Positions 15,700-23,180 of a stretch of 33,023 nucleotides of DNA are shown piece by piece. Below the pieces are notes generated by a model. The model saw only the letters and a program-made list of their open reading frames with translations, had not been told where the DNA came from and searched no databases. Position 1 is the stretch's first letter, and every line of letters starts with the position of its first letter. The position numbers were made by a program, and so were the translations under genes. This DNA is from Clostridiales bacterium (lineage in GTDB: Bacteria > Bacillota > Clostridia > Christensenellales > CAG-314): positions 1 to 33,023 of the forward strand of contig SFEB01000008.1 of the NCBI GenBank assembly GCA_004558105.1. Direction: 5' to 3'.

Positions 15700-16439
15700 A
15701 CGTCAAAACAGCGGAACAGATTAAACTTATCAGACAAGCGTGCAAAATTGTAGGCGACACCTTGAAGGTTGTTGAAGACAATATTCGCGTTGGTATGACT
15801 ACGGCGCAACTCGATAAAGTGGCTTATGACTTTATCGTCAAATGCGGCGCGCGTCCCAACTTTTTGCACTATAACGGTTTCCCCGCCAGCAGTTGTATTT
15901 CCATCGACGAAGAAGTCGTGCATGGTTTTCCTTCCAAACACAGGTTTATTGAAGAAGGTCAGATTGTGTCCGTTGATCTTGGCGCAACAATTCACGGATA
16001 TAACGGTGACGCGGCAAGAACCTTTTGTATCGGAGAGGTCAGCCCTGCCAAACGGCAACTTGTCGAAGTGACCAAAGAGTGCTTTTTTAAGGCGCTTAAG
16101 GTCGTGAAAGGCGGCGTACGGCTCGGGGATATCGGATTTGAGGTTAGCTCTCACGCCCATAAATTCGGTTACGGCGTGGTGACGGAACTTGTCGGGCACG
16201 GTATCGGCAGTCAACTGCACGAAGATCCCAACATTCCCAACTACGGCTTTAAAGGCAGAGGTATCAGATTGCCGTCTAATATGACTATCTGTATCGAGCC
16301 TATGATCAATATGGGCACTCCGGAGGTTGTGTTTTCCTCCAACGGCTGGACAGCCTTGACGAAGGACGGTCAGCCTTCCGCACACTACGAAAACACCATT
16401 CTTATAACGGATGACGGGGCGGAAATTCTGACGTTGTGA
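15693..16439 (+). CDS. map: Methionine aminopeptidase type I
   Basis: A 248-residue metalloenzyme that removes the initiator methionine from new proteins. The five metal ligands are visible as D95, D106, H169, E202 and E233, with the substrate histidine H78. It has no N-terminal zinc-finger extension, so it is the short type Ia form. The start lies within adk after GTTAGGAG, and the end overlaps or abuts the next gene. Confidence 0.98.
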   Translation: MLNVKTAEQIKLIRQACKIVGDTLKVVEDNIRVGMTTAQLDKVAYDFIVKCGARPNFLHYNGFPASSCISIDEEVVHGFPSKHRFIEEGQIVSVDLGATIHGYNGDAARTFCIGEVSPAKRQLVEVTKECFFKALKVVKGGVRLGDIGFEVSSHAHKFGYGVVTELVGHGIGSQLHEDPNIPNYGFKGRGIRLPSNMTICIEPMINMGTPEVVFSSNGWTALTKDGQPSAHYENTILITDDGAEILTL

Positions 16440-16441
16440 TT

Positions 16442-16726
16442 ATGAGAAAACAAAACGATATAGATATAGGCAGCGTGGTTTTTTCATTAAAAGGCAGAGA
16501 CACGGGAGTGTGTTATGCCGTCGTCGGCGTCAGGGACGGACAAACGGTGTGGGTGAGTGACGGGTATCGTCACAAACTTTCACGGCCAAAGCTTAAAAAT
16601 ATTAAACATCTTCGTTTTGACGGTGACGTGTTGACCGTTATCGCGGAAAAACTCAACACCGGCAAAAAGGTTTTCGACAGTGAACTCAACAGCGCGTTGA
16701 GATCATACCAGACAACTTCAAAATAA
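16442..16726 (+). CDS. KOW-domain RNA-binding protein
   Basis: A small protein of about 94 residues with a KOW-like N-terminal barrel (IGSVVFSLKGRDTGVCYAVVG) and a conserved RHKLSRPKLKNIKHLRF segment. Genes of this kind between map and infA are common in Clostridia and are annotated as L14e/KOW-like RNA-binding proteins; their function is not firmly known, and a ribosomal role is inferred from context. The start is uncertain: GTG 16436 overlaps the map stop, ATG 16442 follows it, and neither has a clear ribosome site, so translational coupling is likely. Confidence 0.85.
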   Translation: MRKQNDIDIGSVVFSLKGRDTGVCYAVVGVRDGQTVWVSDGYRHKLSRPKLKNIKHLRFDGDVLTVIAEKLNTGKKVFDSELNSALRSYQTTSK

Positions 16727-16738
16727 AAAGGAGTAAAT

Positions 16739-16957
16739 ATGTCAAAAGACGATGTAATAGAAGTAGAAGGCAAAGTTGTGGAGGTTTTACCCAACGCCAA
16801 CTTTATCGTAGAACTCTCAAACAATCACCGTATTACGGCATATATCGGCGGTAAACTGCGCGTCAATTATATAAGAATAATGAAAGGCGACAGCGTCAAG
16901 GTTGAAATGAGTCCGTACGATCTGACAAAAGGCAGAATCATCTGGAGAAGTAAATAA
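16739..16957 (+). CDS. infA: Translation initiation factor IF-1
   Basis: A 72-residue OB-fold protein of exactly the usual length. It starts SKDDVIEVEGKVVEVLPNA after the Met and ends KGRIIWRSK-like, with GDSVKVEMSPYDLTKGRI. IF-1 blocks the A site of the 30S subunit during initiation. AAAGGAG lies shortly upstream. Confidence 0.98.
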   Translation: MSKDDVIEVEGKVVEVLPNANFIVELSNNHRITAYIGGKLRVNYIRIMKGDSVKVEMSPYDLTKGRIIWRSK

Positions 16958-17031
16958 ACCTCGCGTAAGCAAAAAGGTTGAATCAATCAAATTAACAAAT
17001 AGTCAAAAAGAAAAATAAGGAGGACTTAATA

Positions 17032-17148
17032 ATGAAAGTCAAACCCAGCGTAAAGCCCATGTGCGATAAATGCAAGGTCATCAAACGCAACGGCAAGGTT
17101 ATGGTCATTTGCAGTAAATATCCGAAACATAAGCAAAGACAAGGCTAA
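17032..17148 (+). CDS. rpmJ: 50S ribosomal protein L36, zinc type
   Basis: A 38-residue protein starting MKVKPSVKPMCDKCKV and ending PKHKQRQG. The zinc ligands are C11, C14, C27 and H33. It is one residue longer than the common 37 because SKY replaces EN before PKH. AAGGAGG precedes the ATG. Its place between infA and rpsM is the conserved one. Confidence 0.97.
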   Translation: MKVKPSVKPMCDKCKVIKRNGKVMVICSKYPKHKQRQG

Positions 17149-17157
17149 AAATAATCT

Positions 17158-17205
17158 CTTTTTACCCGGCGCATTCATTCCGAAACACTTTGCGGCGGTA
17201 AAAAG
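17158..17205 (+). other. Inverted repeat between rpmJ and rpsM
   Basis: CTTTTTACC (17158-17166) pairs perfectly with GGTAAAAAG (17197-17205), and inner GCGCA/TGCG bases can add four more pairs. There is no T run after it, so it is not a normal terminator. It could be a processing site or a site for ribosomal protein feedback on the alpha operon; this is inference. Confidence 0.4.
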
Positions 17206-17255
17206 ACGTGTACTATATACCAATTAAAAATTAAAAGAGTTAAGGAGAATTTTAA

Positions 17256-17633
17256 ATGGCTCGTATTTCCGGTATAGAATTACCAAGAGAAAAACGTATT
17301 CAAATCGGTTTGACCTATATCTACGGTATCGGTTTGCCTACGGCAGACAAAATACTTGCGGAAACAGGCGTCAATCCGGACGTCCGCGTCAAAGATTTGA
17401 CGGACAGCGACGTCACCAAATTGCGTGAATATATCGAACACCAACTCCAAGTAGAAGGTGATTTGCGCAGAACCGTTCAACAAAACATCAAGAGAATGAT
17501 TGAAAACGGCAGTTACCGCGGTCAACGTCACAGAAAAAATTTGCCGGTCAGAGGTCAATCGTCCAAACAAAACGCTCGTACCCGTAAGGGCCCGAAACGT
17601 ACCGTATCTCGCTCTAAGAAGGCAGACAAATAA
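17256..17633 (+). CDS. rpsM: 30S ribosomal protein S13
   Basis: A 125-residue protein starting ARISGIELPREKRIQIGLTY after the Met. It has the helix-hairpin-helix YGIGLPTADKIL and the basic end GQRHRKNLPVRGQ then ARTRKGPKRT. S13 forms bridges to the large subunit and touches the P-site tRNA. AAGGAG lies ahead of the start. Confidence 0.98.
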   Translation: MARISGIELPREKRIQIGLTYIYGIGLPTADKILAETGVNPDVRVKDLTDSDVTKLREYIEHQLQVEGDLRRTVQQNIKRMIENGSYRGQRHRKNLPVRGQSSKQNARTRKGPKRTVSRSKKADK

Positions 17634-17644
17634 GGAGAACAGAC

Positions 17645-18034
17645 ATGGCAGGTAAGAAAGTTATAAGAAAAAGAAAGGATATGCGCCGTGTTGACGCCGG
17701 TCAGGTTCACGTACATGCGTCCTTTAATAACACCATTATTTCTATTACAGATATGAACGGCAACTTGCTTTCGGCATGCTCCTCCGGCGCCCTCGGTTTT
17801 AAGGGCAGCAGAAAGAGCACTGCTTTTGCCGCACAACAAGCAGCGGAAACCGCAGCTAAAGCAGCAAAAGAGTACGGACTTCGCACCGTAGAAGTTTACG
17901 TCAAAGGTCCGGGACAAGGCAGAGAGTCGGCTATCAGAGCAATGCAAACGTGCGATCTCGAAGTTACGCTTATCAAAGACGTGTCTCCGATTCCTCACAA
18001 CGGTTGCCGTCCTCCCAAACGTAGAAGAATTTAG
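17645..18034 (+). CDS. rpsK: 30S ribosomal protein S11
   Basis: A 129-residue platform protein of the small subunit. It has the AQVHVHASFNNTI-like start of the core (here GQVHVHASFNNTII), VKGPGQGRESAIRA and the end DVSPIPHNGCRPPKRRRI, all S11 hallmarks. It lies 11 bases after rpsM with AAGGAG between them. Confidence 0.98.
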   Translation: MAGKKVIRKRKDMRRVDAGQVHVHASFNNTIISITDMNGNLLSACSSGALGFKGSRKSTAFAAQQAAETAAKAAKEYGLRTVEVYVKGPGQGRESAIRAMQTCDLEVTLIKDVSPIPHNGCRPPKRRRI

Positions 18035-18054
18035 TAGTTAAAGGAGTATTATAT

Positions 18055-18681
18055 ATGGCAAAATATACAGCGGCAGATTGCCGTCTTTGCAGAAGAGAAA
18101 ATCAAAAATTGTTCCTTAAAGGCGACAGATGCTATTCTCAAAAATGCGCTTTGACTCGCAGGGCTAAGATCCCCGGACAACAGTGGGCAGGCAGAAAGAA
18201 GGTTACCGAATACGGTCAACAGTTGAGAGAAAAGCAAAAGGCAAAGAGAATTTACGGTCTTCAGGAGAAACAATTTCATAAGTATTACACCGAGGCTGAA
18301 CGTATCAAGGGCGTTACGGGTACCAACATGCTCATCATGCTCGAAGAACGTCTGGACAACGTCGTTTATCGTATGGGTATCGGCGTGAGTCGCAGCCAAA
18401 GTCGTCAATTGGTCAATCACGGTCACATCACCGTTAACGGCAAGACAGTCAATATACCGTCTTACGCCGTCAAGGTCGGCGACGTTATCGCCGTTAAAGA
18501 AACCAAGGTCGACAATAAGTTCTTTACGGAACTCAAGGCAATGAAAAAGCCGACCAATCTCCCCAAGTGGTTGGATTTTGACAATACTACGTTGTCAGGC
18601 AAAATACTTGCAAAACCGCAAAGAGAGGACGTGGATCTCGTTATCGCGGAACACATGATTGTTGAGTTGTACTCCAAGTAA
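18055..18681 (+). CDS. rpsD: 30S ribosomal protein S4, four-cysteine type
   Basis: A 208-residue assembly-initiator protein. The N-terminal zinc site is intact (C9, C12, C26, C31), and the S4 RNA-binding domain follows (residues 96-160, with RLDNVVYRMG and SRSQSRQLVNHGHITVNG). S4 represses the alpha operon in E. coli and its own gene in Bacillus. The 67 bases before rpoA hold only a C-rich stretch and the rpoA ribosome site. Confidence 0.98.
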   Translation: MAKYTAADCRLCRRENQKLFLKGDRCYSQKCALTRRAKIPGQQWAGRKKVTEYGQQLREKQKAKRIYGLQEKQFHKYYTEAERIKGVTGTNMLIMLEERLDNVVYRMGIGVSRSQSRQLVNHGHITVNGKTVNIPSYAVKVGDVIAVKETKVDNKFFTELKAMKKPTNLPKWLDFDNTTLSGKILAKPQREDVDLVIAEHMIVELYSK

Positions 18682-18748
18682 TGACAGCGACAAAGATTTT
18701 GTTTTCCCACCACCCCTCAACTAAATTAAATAAAGGAGATTATTCGGT

Positions 18749-19720
18749 ATGATGGAAATAGAAACCCCAAAAATCGACGTAAAGGACCAAGGCGAAAACG
18801 GCTCTAAAACGACTATTGTGGTTGAGCCTCTTGAAAGAGGATTCGGTATCACTCTCGGCAACGCAATGCGCAGAGTACTGTTATCTTCTTTGCCCGGTGC
18901 GGCGGTCGTCGGTATCAAAATCGACGGTGTGCAACATGAGTTCTCTACGATAGAAGGTGTGACGGAAGACGTTGCGGAAATCATCCTCAATATTAAAAAT
19001 ATCACGTTAAAAACAATGAGCGACGATGACAGCTTCCGCAAGACTCTTACCCTCAACAAAGTAGGTCCCTGCGAGATTTTCGCAAAGGACATAACTACCG
19101 ACGCTGAGGTTGAAGTTCTCAATCCCGACCTTTACATTTGCACTTTGGCAGACGGATACAGTCTCAACTGCGAACTTACGGTCGGCAGGGGCAGAGGTTA
19201 CGTTTCGGCAGCCAAGAATAAGGAAATCAACAAAGAGTTGAAACTTAATTATCCTATCGGCTACATTCCGACAGACAGCCTTTACTCTCCCGTCAGAAAG
19301 GTCAATTACAACGTCGAGGCGGCACGTGTAGGTCAGAGTATCGATTTTGACAAACTTACTATGGAAGTCGAAACCAACGGTGCTTTTTCCGGCAGCGAAA
19401 TCGTGTCCCTTGCGGCAAAAGTCCTGACCGAACACATCAAGCTGTTCGTTGGGCTTTCCGAGTTGGGTGACCGCGACTATATGGTCAACAGACAAGAAGA
19501 TCAACAGCAAAAGATTTTAGAGATGAGCATTGACGAAATGGATTTGTCCGTCCGCAGTTACAACTGCCTCAAACGCGCCAATATTCAAACCGTCGGCGAT
19601 CTCACACGCAAGACCGAAGAGGACATGCTTAAAGTCAGAAACCTCGGCAAAAAGTCCTTGGACGAAGTTATCGCAAGACTTGAGTCTTACGGTCTTGGAT
19701 TGAAAGTTAAAGAAGATTAA
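18749..19720 (+). CDS. rpoA: DNA-directed RNA polymerase subunit alpha
   Basis: A 323-residue protein. The N-terminal dimerisation domain includes ERGFGITLGNAMRRVLLSS near residues 28-46, and the C-terminal domain (about 250-320) has LSVRSYNCLKRANIQTVGDL and RNLGKKSLDEV, which contact UP elements and activators. ATG 18749 and ATG 18752 are adjacent; AAAGGAG is about ten bases upstream, so either may serve. Confidence 0.98.
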   Translation: MMEIETPKIDVKDQGENGSKTTIVVEPLERGFGITLGNAMRRVLLSSLPGAAVVGIKIDGVQHEFSTIEGVTEDVAEIILNIKNITLKTMSDDDSFRKTLTLNKVGPCEIFAKDITTDAEVEVLNPDLYICTLADGYSLNCELTVGRGRGYVSAAKNKEINKELKLNYPIGYIPTDSLYSPVRKVNYNVEAARVGQSIDFDKLTMEVETNGAFSGSEIVSLAAKVLTEHIKLFVGLSELGDRDYMVNRQEDQQQKILEMSIDEMDLSVRSYNCLKRANIQTVGDLTRKTEEDMLKVRNLGKKSLDEVIARLESYGLGLKVKED

Positions 19721-19739
19721 CACAGGAGGATACCAAACA

Positions 19740-20243
19740 ATGATAAGTAAATTGGGTAGAGCAACCGATCAAAGACTCGCTTTGTTAAAAAATCAGGTAT
19801 CATACCTTTTGTGGAACGGCAAACTCGAGACCACTTACGCTCGTGCCAAAGCCGTTCAAAGATTGGCTGACAAATATCTCACACTGGCAATCAACAGTTA
19901 TCAGGACGTTGAGAAGGTCACTAAGACTAAAAAGGTAAACGGCGTTGACACACAGGTAGAAGTCGTCAACGACGGCGCTAAGAAGTTGGCGGCAAGACGC
20001 AAGCTCATGGCTAACCTCGCGGATTTGCAAGAGGTCAAAGGCGAGAGAGAAAGCGCAACGGCTTACAAACTTCGTACGGCTGATGTAAAACATCCTTTGA
20101 TTGAAAAAATGTTCAATGAATACGCACCCAGACTTGACAAGCGCGCTCAGGAACTCGGACAAAAGGGCGGATACACGACGATCCACCGTTTGGACGCACG
20201 TCGCGGCGACGCAGCAGAAATGGCAATCATTGAGATTTTATAA
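19740..20243 (+). CDS. rplQ: 50S ribosomal protein L17 with central insertion
   Basis: A 167-residue L17; the usual length is about 115-130. The core is clear: KLGRATDQRLALLKNQ, ETTYARAKAVQRLADK and the end GGYTTIHRLDARRGDAAEMA. The very N-terminus is MISKLGR rather than the common MRHRKLGR. About 45 extra residues lie in the middle, around VTKTKKVNGVDTQVEVVND and the following charged part; longer L17 forms occur in Clostridia. It closes the superoperon just before its terminator. AGGAGG precedes the start. Confidence 0.96.
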   Translation: MISKLGRATDQRLALLKNQVSYLLWNGKLETTYARAKAVQRLADKYLTLAINSYQDVEKVTKTKKVNGVDTQVEVVNDGAKKLAARRKLMANLADLQEVKGERESATAYKLRTADVKHPLIEKMFNEYAPRLDKRAQELGQKGGYTTIHRLDARRGDAAEMAIIEIL

Positions 20244-20264
20244 TCGACAATAAAAACACAAGCA

Positions 20265-20295
20265 AAAAGCCTTTCGTAAAACGAAAGGCTTTTTT
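20265..20295 (+). terminator. Terminator of the ribosomal superoperon
   Basis: A perfect 12-bp stem (20265-20276 with 20282-20293) with a five-base loop ends in a T run through 20295. It lies 22 bases after rplQ and marks the end of the superoperon. Confidence 0.95.
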
Positions 20296-20311
20296 GTCGC
20301 CCTTTTTTGCC

Positions 20312-20350
20312 CGTCAATCGGTCATTGACGAAAGGAAAGAATAATACAAT
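20312..20350 (+). promoter_or_regulatory. Inverted repeat and -10-like element before the solute-binding gene
   Basis: CGTCAAT and ATTGACG (20312-20318, 20324-20330) are perfect 7-bp arms around five bases. The right arm includes a -35-like TTGACG. TACAAT at 20345-20350 resembles a -10, but the spacing of 14 bp is short, and the expected start would fall at the ATG itself. The inverted repeat may be an operator. The promoter call is weak. Confidence 0.3.
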
Positions 20351-20356
20351 AAGGGT

Positions 20357-21490
20357 ATGAAAAGATTTAAGCAAACAATCGGCGGAGTAATACTGCTTGT
20401 CTTTGTGATTACCTGCGTTGTGTTCGTCCTTCCGGGAGTAGGCAGAGGCGGAACAACCGACAAAGCAGAAAGTAATTCCGCAACCGTACTCACGATGTGG
20501 CATATAGAGGGCTTCGAAGGCGGCGTAGGCAGCCGATGCGATTGGCTGGGTAAAAGAGCGAGAGAGTTTGAAAAACGTAATAAAGGCGTATATCTGGACG
20601 TAATAAAACTGACTGAGGCTCAACTTAAAGACAGATTGGCGCAAGGACAGAGTTTTGACCTTATCAGTTTCGGTTTGGGCGTCGGAGAAAGCGTTTTACC
20701 GCATCTGGCGGCGTTTGACGGGAGTATTTCAGCCGATATTCACGAAAACCTTTTAAGCGGCGGAAAGATAAACGGCAAGACGTTCGCATTGCCGTACATG
20801 TGCGGTGGGTACGTATTAGCGGCGCGAACTCGTGACCTCACGTCGTTAACTCGGTATATTTCCTTAAAGCAAAGTGTTTTCGATTGTTATACCACTAAAA
20901 AAGTCGGTAAAAAAACCGTGGAGTTGTTTTCCGTAATGACGGCAAAAAGCGACTATTGTTGTCCGTTAGTCAGTCTTGCTATGTTGGCTGACGGCAAAGA
21001 GCGGGATATTGCAAAAGTTTGTTGCGAGCCGACGTTGACGCAATACGGCGCGTACGAAAGGTTTTTGTCGGGAAACGCGGCAACTATTTTGTTGGGGACT
21101 CAGCGTGACTATTGGCGGCTTAAAGGGCGAATGGATAACGGTAAGATAGGCGAGATTTGTTTTGCCGCATTGAGCGGTTATACCGATTTGGTACAATACG
21201 TAGGGATAGGAAATTCAAAAGATAAAACACGTACGGAATTAAGCGAAAGTTTTGCAGAGTATCTTACGTCAAAGGCTGTTCAGGAAAAACTGTCGGGAGT
21301 GGGAATGTTGCCGGTGATTGATTCCGCAATATACGTCGAAAAGGTTTTAAATGAGTTGTCTGCCGGTATCGGGGACGCAAAAACGCTTAACGTTTTTACT
21401 TCTCATGCGGTATTGAGTAAGTTGTACGAAGAGTCAAAAAAGGTAATTGCCGACGGTGAAAAAAACCTTTTGAAAAAATATCTTGCGTAG
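20357..21490 (+). CDS. Extracellular solute-binding protein (ABC family 1 type)
   Basis: A 377-residue exported protein. A hydrophobic segment at about residues 9-28 follows a basic start. A cysteine at the end of VFVITC is not in a good lipobox, so the protein may stay anchored by this helix. The mature part has the family-1 solute-binding pattern: an early strand with VLTMWHIEGFEGG, the FDLISFGLG strand, and the C-terminal segment KAVQEKLSGVGMLPV typical of sugar-binding members. No permease or ATPase gene is nearby, so the partner and ligand are unknown. AGGG just before the ATG is a weak ribosome site. Confidence 0.75.
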   Translation: MKRFKQTIGGVILLVFVITCVVFVLPGVGRGGTTDKAESNSATVLTMWHIEGFEGGVGSRCDWLGKRAREFEKRNKGVYLDVIKLTEAQLKDRLAQGQSFDLISFGLGVGESVLPHLAAFDGSISADIHENLLSGGKINGKTFALPYMCGGYVLAARTRDLTSLTRYISLKQSVFDCYTTKKVGKKTVELFSVMTAKSDYCCPLVSLAMLADGKERDIAKVCCEPTLTQYGAYERFLSGNAATILLGTQRDYWRLKGRMDNGKIGEICFAALSGYTDLVQYVGIGNSKDKTRTELSESFAEYLTSKAVQEKLSGVGMLPVIDSAIYVEKVLNELSAGIGDAKTLNVFTSHAVLSKLYEESKKVIADGEKNLLKKYLA

Positions 21491-21492
21491 CG

Positions 21493-21521
21493 TTGAAAAA
21501 ATATGAAAAATAGTGTAAAAT
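21493..21521 (+). promoter_or_regulatory. Possible promoter of murB
   Basis: TTGAAA (21493-21498), 17 bp and TAAAAT (21516-21521) match a housekeeping promoter. However, the expected start would fall on the murB ribosome site AGGAG (21525-21529), giving an extremely short leader, so this may be chance in an A-rich gap. Confidence 0.35.
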
Positions 21522-21537
21522 ATCAGGAGCGGATTTA

Positions 21538-22473
21538 ATGTGGTTCGATGAATTTTTAAAGCGTTTTTCCGCGTGCGAAACAAACGCCGATTTTAAAAAA
21601 CTGACCACCGTAAAAACCGGAGGCAAGGCAAAGGTACTGTTCAGACCTACTTGTGAAAACGATATTGCGGCGGTAATAAAGTTTTCTCACGACAACAGCG
21701 CGCCGATTTTCGTTATCGGCGGCGGAAGCAACTGTCTTGCCGCGGACGAGGGGTACGACGGAATAGTTTTAAAACTTTCGCCTTACTTCAGTCAGATTGA
21801 TTTTTGCGGCGAAGTCGTAAAAGCAGGCGCAGGCGCAAGAACGGCAATGTTGTATTCTTTTTGTCTGGCTAACGAGTTGGGCGGATGTGAGTTTCTGGCG
21901 AATATTCCTGGAACGGTCGGCGGCGCAACGGTTATGAACGCAGGGTGTTTCGGGAGTTGTATCGCAGACGTTGTCACAGGCGCAGACGCGGTATCTGAAA
22001 AAGACGGGAAGTTTACGCATTTAGAAAGAGACGAGTTGAAGTTTTCGGAAAGAAGAAGCGTTTTCAGCGACGGAGAGTACGTCGTAACCGCCGTATACTT
22101 TTCTTTTTTTCATTCGGGCAAAAAAGAAATAATAAAAAAATATAACGATATTGCTCTTGCAAAAAGAGCGTCTCAGCCGCTTGACAAGCCGTCTTTCGGG
22201 AGTGTGTTCAAACGGACGGAGACGGGTAGCGCAGCAGTACTGATAGACGCCCTGGGTTTTAAAGGTTTTTCGATTAACGGTGCAAAAGTCAGTGAAAAAC
22301 ACGCAGGTTTTTTTATAAACGAAAAAAACGCAACGACGGACGATTTTTTGACTTTAATCGATATCGTCGGGCAAAAAGTACGCGACAGATACGGCATAAT
22401 TCTTTCACCGGAGGTGGTTTACGTTGGAAATCAGGACGATTTGGGGAGATTACCATACGCACACTTTTTATAG
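21538..22473 (+). CDS. murB: UDP-N-acetylenolpyruvoylglucosamine reductase
   Basis: A 311-residue flavoenzyme that reduces UDP-GlcNAc-enolpyruvate to UDP-MurNAc in peptidoglycan synthesis. The FAD-binding part has TTVKTGGKA, VIGGGSNCLAADEG and FLANIPGTVGGATVMNAGCFG. GSVFKR near residue 222 carries the catalytic serine. The C-terminal domain has FSINGAKVSEKHAGFFIN. It is the compact type II form of Gram-positive bacteria. AGGAG precedes the ATG, and the last 50 bases overlap the next gene. Confidence 0.95.
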   Translation: MWFDEFLKRFSACETNADFKKLTTVKTGGKAKVLFRPTCENDIAAVIKFSHDNSAPIFVIGGGSNCLAADEGYDGIVLKLSPYFSQIDFCGEVVKAGAGARTAMLYSFCLANELGGCEFLANIPGTVGGATVMNAGCFGSCIADVVTGADAVSEKDGKFTHLERDELKFSERRSVFSDGEYVVTAVYFSFFHSGKKEIIKKYNDIALAKRASQPLDKPSFGSVFKRTETGSAAVLIDALGFKGFSINGAKVSEKHAGFFINEKNATTDDFLTLIDIVGQKVRDRYGIILSPEVVYVGNQDDLGRLPYAHFL

Positions 22474-23179
22474 CGGACGAAACGGTCACGCGAAAAGCAG
22501 ACCGCAGGACGTTTACGCCGTTGCGAAGGAAAAAGGTCTAAAACAAGTAGCGATATGCGATCACGGATTTCGTCATTTTTGTTTCGGCACCACCCGTGCG
22601 CGCATGAGAAAACTCCGTGACGAATTGGACAAGCTCAATGCGGAGGGCGACGTAAAAATGCTTCTCGGGATAGAGGCAAATATTTATTCTTCCGACGGTC
22701 TTGTCGATTTGAAACAAGCGGACAGGGGCATGCTGGATATAGTGGTTGCCGGGTATCACAAACTCACATGGGCAAAAAATCCGTCAGACGCATTCAGGTA
22801 TACCTTACCGGCACTTTTCGGCGTTGATGCCGAGGCGGCAAAAAAGAGGTATACCCGTGCTATAGTTAACGCCATAAAAACGCAGAAGATAAATATTCTG
22901 AGTCACCCGTGTTACGGATTGCCAATGGACATGAAAGAGATAATAAAAGCCGCCGCCGACTACGGAGTGATGTTGGAGTTGAACGGTAAACGCATCAGCA
23001 TGACGGACGAAGAAGTTTTAATGATGGCGGAGAGTAAAGTGGCGATAGTGGCAAACAGCGACGCACATACGCCTGAAAGAGTGGGGGACGTGGCGGTGCC
23101 TGTTGCGCTGTGCGAAAGGTTGAACATTCCTCTGACGAGGATAAGCAATTTTAACGGAGTATTGGTGACGGGTGACTGA
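22424..23179 (+). CDS. PHP-domain metal-dependent hydrolase
   Basis: A 251-residue protein of the polymerase-and-histidinol-phosphatase fold, close to the YcdX-like group. Metal ligands are visible in DYHTHT (H11, H13), CDHGF, GIEANI, LSHPCY and NSDAHT. The family hydrolyses phosphoesters; the true substrate is not known. The start is TTG at 22424, chosen because GGAGGTGG lies 22410-22417, with nine bases between GGAGG and the codon, and because the N-terminus reads directly into the HTHT motif. It overlaps murB by 50 bases and whiA by a few or none, depending on that start. Confidence 0.85.
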   Translation: MEIRTIWGDYHTHTFYSGRNGHAKSRPQDVYAVAKEKGLKQVAICDHGFRHFCFGTTRARMRKLRDELDKLNAEGDVKMLLGIEANIYSSDGLVDLKQADRGMLDIVVAGYHKLTWAKNPSDAFRYTLPALFGVDAEAAKKRYTRAIVNAIKTQKINILSHPCYGLPMDMKEIIKAAADYGVMLELNGKRISMTDEEVLMMAESKVAIVANSDAHTPERVGDVAVPVALCERLNIPLTRISNFNGVLVTGD

Positions 23180-23180
23180 T

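Noticed and set aside
20325..20350. Standard promoter TTGACG/TACAAT before the solute-binding gene
   Set aside because: The 14-bp spacing is too short for a normal promoter, so it is given only as a weak combined site.
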